64,000 nucleotides of DNA from Anaeramoeba flamelloides. Its lineage: Eukaryota; Metamonada; Anaeramoebidae. The translations under genes were made by a program, and so were the position numbers. Shown in pieces: positions 10,069-20,051 of the stretch (position 1 is its first letter; the number at the start of each line of letters is the position of its first letter). Location: positions 6,262,001 through 6,326,000 of the forward strand of contig JANTQA010000026.1 in NCBI GenBank assembly GCA_027625915.1. The letters run 5' to 3'. The notes under the pieces were generated by a model. It had not been told where the DNA came from. It did no database searches and saw nothing but the letters and a program-made list of their open reading frames with translations.

Positions 10069-12877
10069 TTACCACTCTGATAGCTGGAAATTAGCATAAA
10101 TTTTACCAGATATATATGACTTGGGATTAAAAACGGGATCAAGAATTCTTGTGGCACCATCATGATAATTTAAAGGGCAGCTTGAAATCGACGATTTATC
10201 AAAAACATGGTTAATCCAGCCAGGATCGATTCCTAATAGCAGAATGTTAAAGTGCTCATAATATTGATGGCCAGTTGTTCTTGTGATCATATTTAGCGCA
10301 GCTTTTGTCGAGTTAGTGTGGGGATGGAAGGAGCCTTTCCTCGAATTGAATTTACCCTCCTTTGAAGTAACATTTACTATTACTGATTTTAAGCTCCCAT
10401 TCAAATCTCTGGACATCAAATCTTTAAATTGGTTGATCATAACAGTTGGTGCTAAATAATTGATTAGCATTGTTTCATATATTTCAATTGGCGTAATTTC
10501 ATCCAATTCCATTGTCCATGAACTTTGATTTCTTAAATCCTTTTGAATGTCTTCGTAGGGATTTCTTTCTGACAATTGTTCTTTTAATACTTTTAACATT
10601 TGGATGTTCATATTATATTCATCTTCATTTGAAAAATTATCCAAAATCTTAATTGTCTGATCTAAATCAATTTTCTCTTTTTTTTCCGATTTCGGCTTTT
10701 CATGGTTTTCTATTTTTGTTTCAATTTCTTTTTTAATTTGATTGTAAATTAAATCATCGTCTATAACATGATCAGGATCGGGGAATTCCTTACAAAAACC
10801 AGTTTGCTCATTTTCTTCTGTTTGCACTTGCGATAATAATACCGATAACGGCAAGGAGTTGACATTTAAAGTCAATTCCTTGCTATGGAATTGCTCGACC
10901 AATTCGTTACCTTTGGTTTTAAAGGGCTTATTATCAATCGAGATGATTTTTTTTTGTCGGCCAAGGGCGATTTTTTTTTTTTCATTCCTAACTAAATGTT
11001 TATAATATGCCGGCGGGTATTTGACTGTTTGGGCAGCATTGTTAATTAAAAAATCAATTTTTGGATAATTATTTTTGATGTAATCTACAAATTTTAATAA
11101 AGATGTGTAATGCCTTAAATCAAGAGGGTAAATTATTAATCTCTTTTCCCATTCCTCATAAAAGGGATCTTTTTCAAATCTTGAATATGCATCGCCGGGG
11201 AACCTTGTTGTTGCAATAACGGTGCAACCATGGTAAAGTAAACCGTTGCCGCTGCAAACCCGATTTTAATACGACCACCAGTGATAATTGCAACTTTGCC
11301 TTTGAGTGTGTCGGTGCATTTTGAAATTGAAAAAATTTCATTTTTCTTATTTGTATTAAATTCCTTGCATTCAGAGCATATTTCAATCTTGTTCGAATAC
11401 CTAAATCGTTCTGCTATTTCCAGCTTTTTGGGGAATTTTCTTTTCTTACAAATATAGCACCAAAAAATAAAGTTTTTTTGAATTCTTGGATAAGTGGTGG
11501 CTTGATTAATGGAAATAAAATTTGATAACTTTTTTTCAAATTTGGTGACCTATATACTAGTATTTCTAATTTGTCACTTATTAATTGATTATTGTTATTG
11601 TTATTGTTCTTATTTTTCTTGTTGTTGTTATTGTTGTTTTTCTTCTTGTTGTTCTTGTTGTTGTTGTTCTAGTTGTTGTTGTTGTTCTTTTTTTTTCTCT
11701 CTCCGATCTTGTTCTTGTTTTTTGTTTTCGAAAAATTCTTTTTCGTATTATTTGAAATCTCGTCTGATAAAAAGAAATTATTACCAGAATTATTCTCAAT
11801 TTCATTTTTAGAATCAAACATATCCAAAATTGAATCCTGGTTAACACTATGATCTTTAATATGATAATTTATCGAAATTTGTTCTTCATTTTTATCTTTT
11901 TTTAGAGATTCCAAAATGTTTTGAATCAAATTTTTGTTTGAGATTTGGAGAAAAATGCCTTTCATTAGATTTAAAGAATGTTTTGGCTTTTTTTGTTCTT
12001 TGTCTTTTTCATTTTCATTTTGTTTTTCATTTTCATTTTCCTGATTTTCTTCAATTGAATGAAAAAAACCATAAAATGATTTGGAATTTTTCTTTTGTAA
12101 TTCACCATTTAACATTTCCTTCGTTTTTAAATTCCTTAAATTTGTTAAATAGATCTTTACTGGTAATTTATTTTTGCAAATTAAATTTGACAAATCACCG
12201 AATATTCCTTGGCTATATAATTTTTTTGCTGAAAAGCATGTAACCAATAATTTGGACTGTTGTAAAAATTTGAGAAAATTATTTGTACAACAAAGATTGG
12301 AAAATCAAACCCAACCTGAAAAGCTGAAATTGGTTCAAATAATAATTTTTCTTGAAACGGTGTACAAACCCACAAAATTCAAACGAAAAATTGGAAATTG
12401 TTGGTCATTTGTTTCAAAGCAATAAAGGATACAAGTTGGTAATTTTATAATCAGCAAATCCTTTTCATTGTTTAGTATTTGTTTAACTTTTATGACAATT
12501 TGTCTGTGGATTGTTTTGAATGATTTTGGTGGTTTCCCAATCAAATAAAGATCGATTATTTTTGGTCCAAACATCTTTTTCATTTTTGCGTCCTCAAATA
12601 AACAAGACAGCACAATGGAACCACTGAGGAAAACACTAAAATTTTGCAGGATCGAAAAAAAAGGAAAGACGATCTGTTTTAAATTTCTCTTGAATTACTT
12701 CAGGTTGACAATCTTGCCAAGTTTGGTTGTATATTGCTCTTCGGATTCCACGCTCTCAACCTGTGAATATTCACCAATTATCTTATAAAACTCATAATAC
12801 CCCAAGTTTTTCTTATTTGTTGTTTTGTCTAAAAATTTTCTTTGTTGACTATAGGGTTCTTCGAGGTCTGTTAACAT
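10069..12877 (-). pseudogene. Zinc-ribbon short-chain dehydrogenase/reductase, frame-broken
   Basis: Relic or damaged copy of a large SDR-family NAD(P)-dependent oxidoreductase. Landmarks in order on the minus strand: N-terminal helical segment from ATG at 12877; a Cys-x2-Cys pair at about 11448-11459 and a second at 11367-11378 (zinc ribbon); the nucleotide-binding motif GGRIKIG near 11250-11285; TTRFPGD near 11195; NNAAQT near 11035; and HPHTNSTKAALNM near 10310, where this SDR subfamily, as I recall it, normally has His-Pro-His-Thr-Asn rather than Tyr-x3-Lys. The stretch 11270-10069 is one open frame of about 400 codons. Upstream, the reading frame changes near 12735, 12648, 12375, 11690, 11475 and 11265, without introns that would explain it; some changes sit at homopolymers. 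A Gln-rich insert lies at 11640-11700. Recent loss of function is most likely; base-calling error is the alternative, though neighbouring genes with longer A-runs are intact. Confidence 0.8.
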
Positions 12878-13010
12878 TTGGTTCTTGAAACTAGTGAAAA
12901 TTAAAAAAATGATAAAATTTTTTCCGAATTTATTTTGTTGTTTTGGTTATTGGGAACTTTCTTTTTAGGGTTTATTAGAATTTGGTTCTGGTGCGAATTG
13001 ATATTTCAAA

Positions 13011-13018
13011 TGACGTCA
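13011..13018. promoter_or_regulatory. Palindromic CRE-like site TGACGTCA
   Basis: The 8-bp palindrome TGACGTCA, the classical binding site of CREB/ATF-type bZIP factors, lies 134 bp upstream of the dehydrogenase start codon. In such AT-rich DNA (G+C about 20%) the word is rare by chance. The window also codes for a bZIP factor, but nothing here links it to this site. Confidence 0.35.
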
Positions 13019-13965
13019 CTTATATTAGCCTACAAGTAAAAAATAATTTGCCTTTACTTTTCATAACTAATCACCCTATTTCAAAATTTATCGAAAAAGA
13101 CCACTTCTAATTTGCTTATAAGATCAAGAAGGAAAAACTTTATTAAATCACTTAAGTTTTCATTTCTAATTGATTTTGCAAAGATCTTTTTGTTTCTTTC
13201 ATCATAAAATAATCCAATAAACTGTTGGGTCATGAAAAAAAAAATTTTTATTAAGGGACTAATAACCCCTATATATTTTTTATTCCCCAAAGTTAATAGG
13301 GTTATTATTTACATAAGGACACCACTAAACCCCTATAAGAAAACCTTGTTTATCAACTTTTGAGCAAGATTCTTTCCTTCGTATAGATTTCATTTTTTAT
13401 AATGAAATTTTCAGTAAAAAGATCTAATCCTTTTTAGTTTGTTGTATTTTTTCAAAATTAGAAAAAGAAAAATTTTCAAAAGAGTTTTATTTTTTAAAAA
13501 AAATCACTTTTAGTAATTTCTGGGATTCATGCATGAAAAAATAACCATGAATCTTTAATTTTATTTTAAAAATACAATTAAAATAAATCAAATATTGAAT
13601 CCTTGAAGATCCATAAAAAATTGATCATTTATTTTATTCCACAAATATTTATTAAATTTCTTGAAATTTAAAACATTCTGAAAAATACTTTTTCAATTAT
13701 TAAGACTATAAACCAGGAACTTTTATTATTAAAATAAATTATTGGATAATATCTAATAATTATTTTTTTATTATAATTTATATTTATTTTTCTTTTGTTT
13801 AAGGATTATATAAAATAAGGCCACTATTGCCTTTGCAGGGATTAAAACACTAGTGAAAAGTTGTCTTTATTTCTTAGTATCCAGAAGAACTATCAAATTT
13901 CAGATTTTTAGGAATTGGTAATTTTGACAGATCAGATTCTCATTAGCAAACCTATTACTAAAAAC

Positions 13966-14061
13966 CATATCCCAACCATGTTTGTTCTAACTTTCAATTT
14001 TCAGAGGTAAAAATTGATTGTAATACAATACTTCAATTAGAACGAACATGGTTGGGATATG
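13966..14061. repeat. Stem-loop with 25-bp arms
   Basis: CATATCCCAACCATGTTTGT (from 13966) is mirrored by the reverse complement ending at 14061, with one mismatch over 25 bp and a loop of 46 bp. It is richer in G+C than its surroundings. It may be the remains of a small palindromic MITE. Confidence 0.75.
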
Positions 14062-15740
14062 ATCATTAAATTTATCGAAATGCAAATTTTTCTTTGTCAT
14101 TTTAAAAATAATTTAAAATGAAAAGGGGAAAAATTAGAAGTGATTTGTTTTTTATTTGTCATTCATTTTCATTGTTTGTTTTTCTCAAAATGTGAAAAAA
14201 ATTTTTTTTATTTTTTTATTTTTTCATCTTTTATTTTTAGAATTTTTTTGATCTTATTTGTAAAAAAAATTTTATGTGTTCTGATCTTTTTTTGTAAAAA
14301 ATTTTATATGTGAGCTTTTCTACAAAAAAAAACACTTTTTTGTTGGAAACAATGGAATTGAATATTGTCAATTTGGCTTTAAAAGGAAAAAACAATTTCT
14401 TTTTCATTTTTTTGAGGTTGCTAAAAATTAACTGCGCTGAAAAAAATGACAAACGATTTTAAAAATCCAAAAAATGTTTTTGGGTTCAAAAAATTGCAAA
14501 AAATTCGCAAAAAATTCGCAAAAATTATCAATTTTGGGTTTCTGGTGAATTGAAAAGGATAAAGTGTCTAAAACAGTGGTGTTTTAACCCCCCCCAGAAA
14601 TGATCTTTTTTTAGATAGTCCTTAAAAATATTTAAAAAATTGAGAGATAATTATAAAGTCTATTGAAATTTAATCTGTGTATTAATAATCGATTGAAATT
14701 AATAAGATTGGGTTATTAATTTTTGATTAAAAATAATACAATTAAAAAGGATTTACTTTCGGTTATTAATTGATTTTTACAGTATTTAAAAAAGTATTTT
14801 GGGAGAATTTCTAATTTAATGGTTTGATTATTTTTCGCTTAATATTGTTTTAAATTCAACAAAAAGAGAAAAATTGTCTCATCAATATAATTGAAAAAAA
14901 AAAAAAAGATTTTTTTTGAGTTAAAAATTAATATTGTAATTTTTTAGAAAGAAAGTAGATTTTTTATACTAGTTATTTTAGAACTTAGTGGTTTTATTTT
15001 TAAAATGTATTTTTGTACAATTCTTTAGATAATAAGATTTCCTACCTTTAACAAAAATTATTTATATTTTTGAAATAATTCAGAAATATATTGGTATAGG
15101 AACCTTTTCAAAAATGAGAAAAATGGATGAAACTTTTTAAAAATAATAATTCTTTTCTGAAAATAGCTTTAAAAGTTAGTTTGGTTTTTAAAGTAATCAT
15201 ATTTTTACTTCCTTTCTCAATTTCGAGATCTGTTAAATTTTTTTTTATTGAATTTGTTAAAAAATTTATTCGAAGATTTTTTTGTTTCTAGTACGTTAAA
15301 GAACTAAAAAATAATAATATTCTATAAAATATCAATAACTCTTCTTTTAAAATTAAGGATTGGAAAAATTTTATCCAATGCTAAAACTTCAATCCACGCT
15401 GTTATATTTTTGAAAAAAAACTGGAAATTGATCCTAAAATTGAAAAATTTGTTTGTGTTTGTTAACACAAGATAAGGTTTTTCCATACAAAAAATGTAAA
15501 TTTAATACAATCATAACTGGGATAATAAAAAAATTCTCTTCGAATTAATCAAATTTTTTATCGAATTATATAGTGATTGTGTTTTTTTTAAAAAATAACT
15601 AATCTAAAAATAAGTATCGTTACACATATAGGATTAAAACAATTAAAAATAATAAATTTAAAAAAAAGAATTTATTTCAATAATATTATTAATTAATTAT
15701 AATTTTTTTTTTCTTCTTGAGGATTCTGAACCCGAAAATA

Positions 15741-18700
15741 TCAATTCTGTTCATTTTTATCATTCAAAGCTATATTCGAAGAATTTTTCTTTATTTCATT
15801 TTCTTTATTTTCAAGGGGTATATCTGATGTTTTTGGTTCCGATTTGTTTTCTGTATTTACTTTCGAATCATTATTTTTTTCTTTATCATTCTTTTCTATA
15901 TCTAATATTTCTTTTGAATTTGTTTCAGTTTCTTTTAAATTTGTTTCATTTTCATTTTCATTTTTTGTTAAAATTTCTTCTTCTTCATTTCTTATTTTTT
16001 GGGTTTGGATTGGTTTTTCTTCTTCATTTCCCACCTTTTCCTTTTCTTCTTCAATTTTCTTTTCTTCGTTTCCTATTTCATTATTGTTTTCTTTTTCAAT
16101 TTCTATTTCCTTTTCCTCATTTTCTATTTCATTTTTATTGTTAGTTATATTTCCATTTTCTTGCTGATTTTCATTTGAAGAATTTATATTTGTATTGTCA
16201 ATAAAATGAATATTATTGCCTTCAGTCATATCATTATTGTTTGAATTTAAATTTTCATTTAAGATTTTTGAATTGTTTTCTATTTCGGTTATCGATATAG
16301 AATTGGATTGTTGTTTTTGTTCTTGTTCTTGCTCTTGCCCTTGTTGTTGCTCTTGCACTGGTTCTTGTTCTTGCTTTTGATTTTGATTTTGATTTTCATC
16401 ATTTTTCTGAGAAAAATTGCTTGTCTCTATATTTTGATCTTTTTTGTTCAATGTTTTAATAAATTCAAATACTTCTAACAATAATTCATAATTTAAAGAA
16501 TCAAATTCAACAATATTTTCACCTTGTTCATCCATTATATCCGATCCATTTGATTTTTCTAAGATTAATTGAAAAACTTTTTGTAGTTCTTCTTCCTTTA
16601 AATTTGATAATCCTTCAATTATTATTTGTGTTATTTCCATTCGGTTCGGATTATTTTCGTTATTATTAATTCCTTTATCTTCATTAATATTATTATTATT
16701 TTCCATTCCTAAAGTTTTTTTAAAAAATTTTGTTTCTTCTTTTTTATCATTCGTTTCTATATTCAAGATTTCTTTTGAATTTATTTCAGTTTCTTTTAAA
16801 TTTCTTTCATTTTCATTTTCATTTTTTGTTAACATCCCTTCTTCATCATTTATTAATTTTTCTTTTTGAATAATATTTTCATCTTTTCCATTTTCGTTTG
16901 TGGGAATCATTTTGATATCATTAATTTCTTCTTTCTGGATATTATTCTGATTTAAATTATGATTTGATAGCAATTCCAGTTCAATTTCTATCATTGATTC
17001 TGAAGATTTATTATCATTTCCTTTTTCGTGTTCATCTTTATTTTCGTTTTTCATTTCCATTTCCATTCCCTTTTCATTTTCCATTTCCTTTTCATTTTTG
17101 TTTTGATTTTTGGTATTGTTTTTATTGATAAAATTATTTTCTATTCCATTTTGTAATTCTATATTTTCTTTTAAATTTTTTGTTTCTTCTTTGCCATTAT
17201 TTTCTACATTTAAAGTTTCTTTTAAATTTCTTTCATTTTCATTTTTTGTTAAAATTCCTTCTTCATCATTTATTAATTTTTCTTTTTGAATAATATTTTC
17301 ATCTTTTCCATTTTCGTTTGTGGGAATCATTTTGATATCATTAATTTCTTCTTTCTGGATATTATTCTGATTTAAATTATGATTTGATAGCAATTCCAGT
17401 TCAATTTCTATCATTGATTCTGAAGATTTATTATCATTTCCTTTTTCGTGTTCATCTTTATTTTCGTTTTTATTTTCATCTTCATTTTGATTTTCATCTT
17501 CATTTTCATTTCCGTCTTCAATTGACATATTATTTTGTTCAGATTCTGGTTGGTTTGAATTTTTAGTTAATGTGGAAGTGAAAGAGGATGGGTGTGGAGA
17601 AGAAAACGCGGAGTGGTGAGAGGAAGAGGAAGAACCAGCTAATTCATCTTTGTTTTCATCTTCAGTATTATAAAATTGATCAATATACTCGCTTTCTTCT
17701 GACGAAAATTCATGATCAAAAATTTCAGGATTTAATTCATCCAAATCTTGATCTTTAAGTTGAATATTTTCAAACTCCAATGATGATCCATTTGAAAAAT
17801 ATTGTCTATTAGGCTTTGAAGATTCTTTCAATAAATGTAATAATATTATTAATAATTGCTGGCTTTTGCAATAAGCTTCTTTTAACCCTTCAATATAATA
17901 TTTCTTTTCTGGATTTTTTTGCAAATAAATTGATATATAGTTTTTAATATTTTCAGGGGATGGATTTTTTATTCTTGAATCATAAAATGGTCCAGTTTTT
18001 AATGATTCAATATCAAGAATGTTTTTTTTTTTAATTTCAAATGGAATTTGTTCAAATTGATCATTATCATTTTCAATTTGTTCCAAAGTATGTAAATTAT
18101 TTATTTTTTGTTTGTGTTTTTTTTTTAATTGTTTTTGTCTTTCTTTTTCCTTTTCCATCTCCATTATTTTGACTTTAAATTTTACTTTTCCCTTTTCTTT
18201 TTCGTTTCCATTTCCTTTCAATTTTATTTTCCCTTTTTCTTTTTCTTTGAATTTTTCTTTAAATTTTTTTTTGTCCTTTTCCTTTCTTCTCTTTTTTTCA
18301 TATCCTTCATTTTTTTTCTTTTTTTCTTCCATATATTTTTTGAAATCTTTGTTTTTTTTCGTTTTTTTTAAATAAGAAGAGTTTTTTTTGGACTTGAATT
18401 TTATGCGATCCAAATTGTAATTTTTCCTTTCTTTTGTTGAAGAATGAAACATTTTGGACGGTTTTTTTTTGTCCTTTTTTTTAGAATTTGATTTTTTTGA
18501 CGAATAATTATCCCTTAACTTATGTTTTTCCTTAAAATTTTTCTTTAGTTTAGATGCACTTTTGAATTTTTGTTGGCTTCTCCTTCTTTTTCTTTTGTTC
18601 ATTTTTGAAAATAATTCTGGATCAGATCCTTGAAGACTGTTTAAAGTTTTTTTTTTTAAATTCTTCAAAGAATTGGATTTGACTGGATTTCTAGCAAAGT

Positions 18701-20051
18701 GTTTTCTTTTTTTAAATTTACTTTTTTCAGAACCAGAATCAGACCCAGAATAAGATCGGCTTCTTGAACGCGAGCGAGATCTAGATCTTGACTTAGAAGG
18801 AGATCTCGAACGTGAGCGAGAGCGAGAACGAGAACTAGAACTAGAACTCGAAAAAGAACTACTTTTTGATCGTGAACTTGAGCGGGAGCGGGAGCGAGAA
18901 TTTGAATAGGAGCTGCTTCTTGATCTAGATCTTGATTTGGAACGGGAACGAGAACTAGATCGAGATCGAGATCGAGATCTGGATCTTGATCTAGATCTTG
19001 GCCTAGAAGGAGATCTCGAACGAGAACGAGAGCGAGAGCGTGATAAAGTACTATTTTTCGAGCCAAAATGTGATTTTTTATTTGATCCTTTTGATTTTAA
19101 CTCTTTATTTCTTTTTTTTTTCTGTTGTTTCACCTTCTTTTCCTTTGATAAGCCAGAAGCTTTTCTATTTTTATTTTTTAAATTCCTATTTTTATGAGAG
19201 TGGTGGAGATCCTTTTGATTGTCAAATTTCTCTGTTTTTGTGTCCTTTAATTTAATTTTTTCCCATTCAAATTCAAATTCTTGATTGATTAATTTAAAAG
19301 CCCTTGCATATTCCTGATGAAACATTAACCTAACCTTTTTAGCTTGTTCATAATAGTGATTCCCAGGCTCGTTAAATGTTAGACAGTTTTCAAATATCAA
19401 ATCGAAATCAGACACAACACCTTCCATTTTGAAATATTGGTTTGTCTGTAATTTTCTTTCAATTGTTGTTAAATCCATTGGGAACTGAATAATTTCGGAA
19501 TAGCCTTGGACTTGTGTTAAATCGATTGGATCTTTAAAAATCAAATATTCGGGGTTACCCTTACACTCTTGTGTTAACTGTAGTAAGTGCTTGGTCCAAA
19601 TCTTTTGATGTAATTCTTGCCGGTTTTTGGCCTGTTTTTGTTGCCTTTGCTGTTGTCTGTGGTGTTGTTTTTTTTTGTTTTTTTTTGGTTTTTTTTTGAG
19701 AGCAGAATCGGTGTAGGGCGAGTGTGGCTTTGTTAGCGTTGGTAAATGTTCTTTGTTTTTTTTTTTTGATTTTTTGAATTTTGATAATTTTGAGGATTTT
19801 AATTTTTCTTTTTGCTTTTTGCTGAGTTTCTTTTTATTATGTTCATCTCTTGAAAAGAGACTAGAGTGTTTTGTTGAACCTTTGTTTTTATTTGATCTAA
19901 ATCTTGGCGACGGAGAATCTTGTCGGTCCTGTGATCGATTATACCTTCTTCTTTTATTTTTCTGCAAATGCTTATACTTTTCTTTGTTCCTATTTGACAT
20001 ACGCTCGGATAAGTTTGTTGAAAACCGATTTTCTGAGTGGTTCTTTTTCAA
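15741..20051 (-). CDS. BET-type chromatin reader: bromodomain, SR repeats, ET domain
   Basis: A 1436-residue nuclear protein in one exon. Residues 1-145 are basic, Lys/Arg/Ser-rich. A single bromodomain spans about 150-255 (QGYSEIIQFPMDLTTIE, then NCLTFNEPGNHYYEQAKKV); Asn227 is at the acetyl-lysine anchoring position. Residues 332-443 are an Arg-Ser repeat block like that of SR splicing proteins, followed by a Lys-rich region to about 680 and a probably folded segment at 680-815. Residues about 1135-1205 (IIIEGLSNLKEEELQKVFQL, then NIVEFDSLNYELLLEVFEFI) match the extraterminal (NET) domain of BET proteins. Bromodomain plus ET defines the BET family; one bromodomain is the plant/protist arrangement. 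The inferred role is binding acetylated histones and recruiting transcription or splicing factors. The C-terminal third is Asn/Glu/Gln low complexity with an internal duplication. Start ATG at 20051; an upstream exon cannot be excluded. Confidence 0.9.
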   Translation of the reverse strand: MKKNHSENRFSTNLSERMSNRNKEKYKHLQKNKRRRYNRSQDRQDSPSPRFRSNKNKGSTKHSSLFSRDEHNKKKLSKKQKEKLKSSKLSKFKKSKKKNKEHLPTLTKPHSPYTDSALKKKPKKNKKKQHHRQQQRQQKQAKNRQELHQKIWTKHLLQLTQECKGNPEYLIFKDPIDLTQVQGYSEIIQFPMDLTTIERKLQTNQYFKMEGVVSDFDLIFENCLTFNEPGNHYYEQAKKVRLMFHQEYARAFKLINQEFEFEWEKIKLKDTKTEKFDNQKDLHHSHKNRNLKNKNRKASGLSKEKKVKQQKKKRNKELKSKGSNKKSHFGSKNSTLSRSRSRSRSRSPSRPRSRSRSRSRSRSRSSSRSRSKSRSRSRSSSYSNSRSRSRSSSRSKSSSFSSSSSSSRSRSRSRSRSPSKSRSRSRSRSRSRSYSGSDSGSEKSKFKKRKHFARNPVKSNSLKNLKKKTLNSLQGSDPELFSKMNKRKRRRSQQKFKSASKLKKNFKEKHKLRDNYSSKKSNSKKKDKKKPSKMFHSSTKERKNYNLDRIKFKSKKNSSYLKKTKKNKDFKKYMEEKKKKNEGYEKKRRKEKDKKKFKEKFKEKEKGKIKLKGNGNEKEKGKVKFKVKIMEMEKEKERQKQLKKKHKQKINNLHTLEQIENDNDQFEQIPFEIKKKNILDIESLKTGPFYDSRIKNPSPENIKNYISIYLQKNPEKKYYIEGLKEAYCKSQQLLIILLHLLKESSKPNRQYFSNGSSLEFENIQLKDQDLDELNPEIFDHEFSSEESEYIDQFYNTEDENKDELAGSSSSSHHSAFSSPHPSSFTSTLTKNSNQPESEQNNMSIEDGNENEDENQNEDENKNENKDEHEKGNDNKSSESMIEIELELLSNHNLNQNNIQKEEINDIKMIPTNENGKDENIIQKEKLINDEEGILTKNENERNLKETLNVENNGKEETKNLKENIELQNGIENNFINKNNTKNQNKNEKEMENEKGMEMEMKNENKDEHEKGNDNKSSESMIEIELELLSNHNLNQNNIQKEEINDIKMIPTNENGKDENIIQKEKLINDEEGMLTKNENENERNLKETEINSKEILNIETNDKKEETKFFKKTLGMENNNNINEDKGINNNENNPNRMEITQIIIEGLSNLKEEELQKVFQLILEKSNGSDIMDEQGENIVEFDSLNYELLLEVFEFIKTLNKKDQNIETSNFSQKNDENQNQNQKQEQEPVQEQQQGQEQEQEQKQQSNSISITEIENNSKILNENLNSNNNDMTEGNNIHFIDNTNINSSNENQQENGNITNNKNEIENEEKEIEIEKENNNEIGNEEKKIEEEKEKVGNEEEKPIQTQKIRNEEEEILTKNENENETNLKETETNSKEILDIEKNDKEKNNDSKVNTENKSEPKTSDIPLENKENEIKKNSSNIALNDKNEQN
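16837..17471 (-). repeat. Internal duplication in the BET gene, 420-bp period
   Basis: About 215 bp at 16837-17051 recur without change at 17257-17471, exactly 420 bp (140 codons) apart, so the frame is kept. The repeated protein segment includes SSESMIEIELELLSNHNLNQ and NDIKMIPTNENGKDENIIQ. A third, diverged piece of the same unit (LTKNENENETNLKETE) is coded near 15900-15980. Identity of the two main copies at all codon positions means a recent duplication or gene conversion. Confidence 0.9.
18720..19060 (-). repeat. Arg-Ser codon repeat block within the BET gene
   Basis: Alternating AGA/CGA/CGC/CGG/CGT and TCT/TCA/TCG/AGT codons encode about 110 residues dominated by Arg-Ser dipeptides. 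Because many synonymous codons are mixed, the protein pattern looks selected rather than being a simple DNA microsatellite. The opposite strand gives a spurious Arg-Glu/Asp-rich frame. Confidence 0.85.

Larger units (their letters stand above)
12878..15740. other. Intergenic region between two minus-strand genes
   Basis: Holds the presumed promoter of the dehydrogenase (with a CRE-like palindrome at 13011) and the 3' end of the BET gene. The open frame 13081-13290 (-) has one ATG-started stretch of about 50 codons with ordinary amino-acid composition, but I recognise no family. A stem-loop at 13966-14061 is listed. The rest is AT-rich with nothing I can identify. Confidence 0.55.

Noticed and set aside
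13081-13290. 69-codon minus-strand frame upstream of the dehydrogenase
   Set aside because: Amino-acid use is ordinary after an internal Met, but I could not assign a family; left as unproved and not called a gene.
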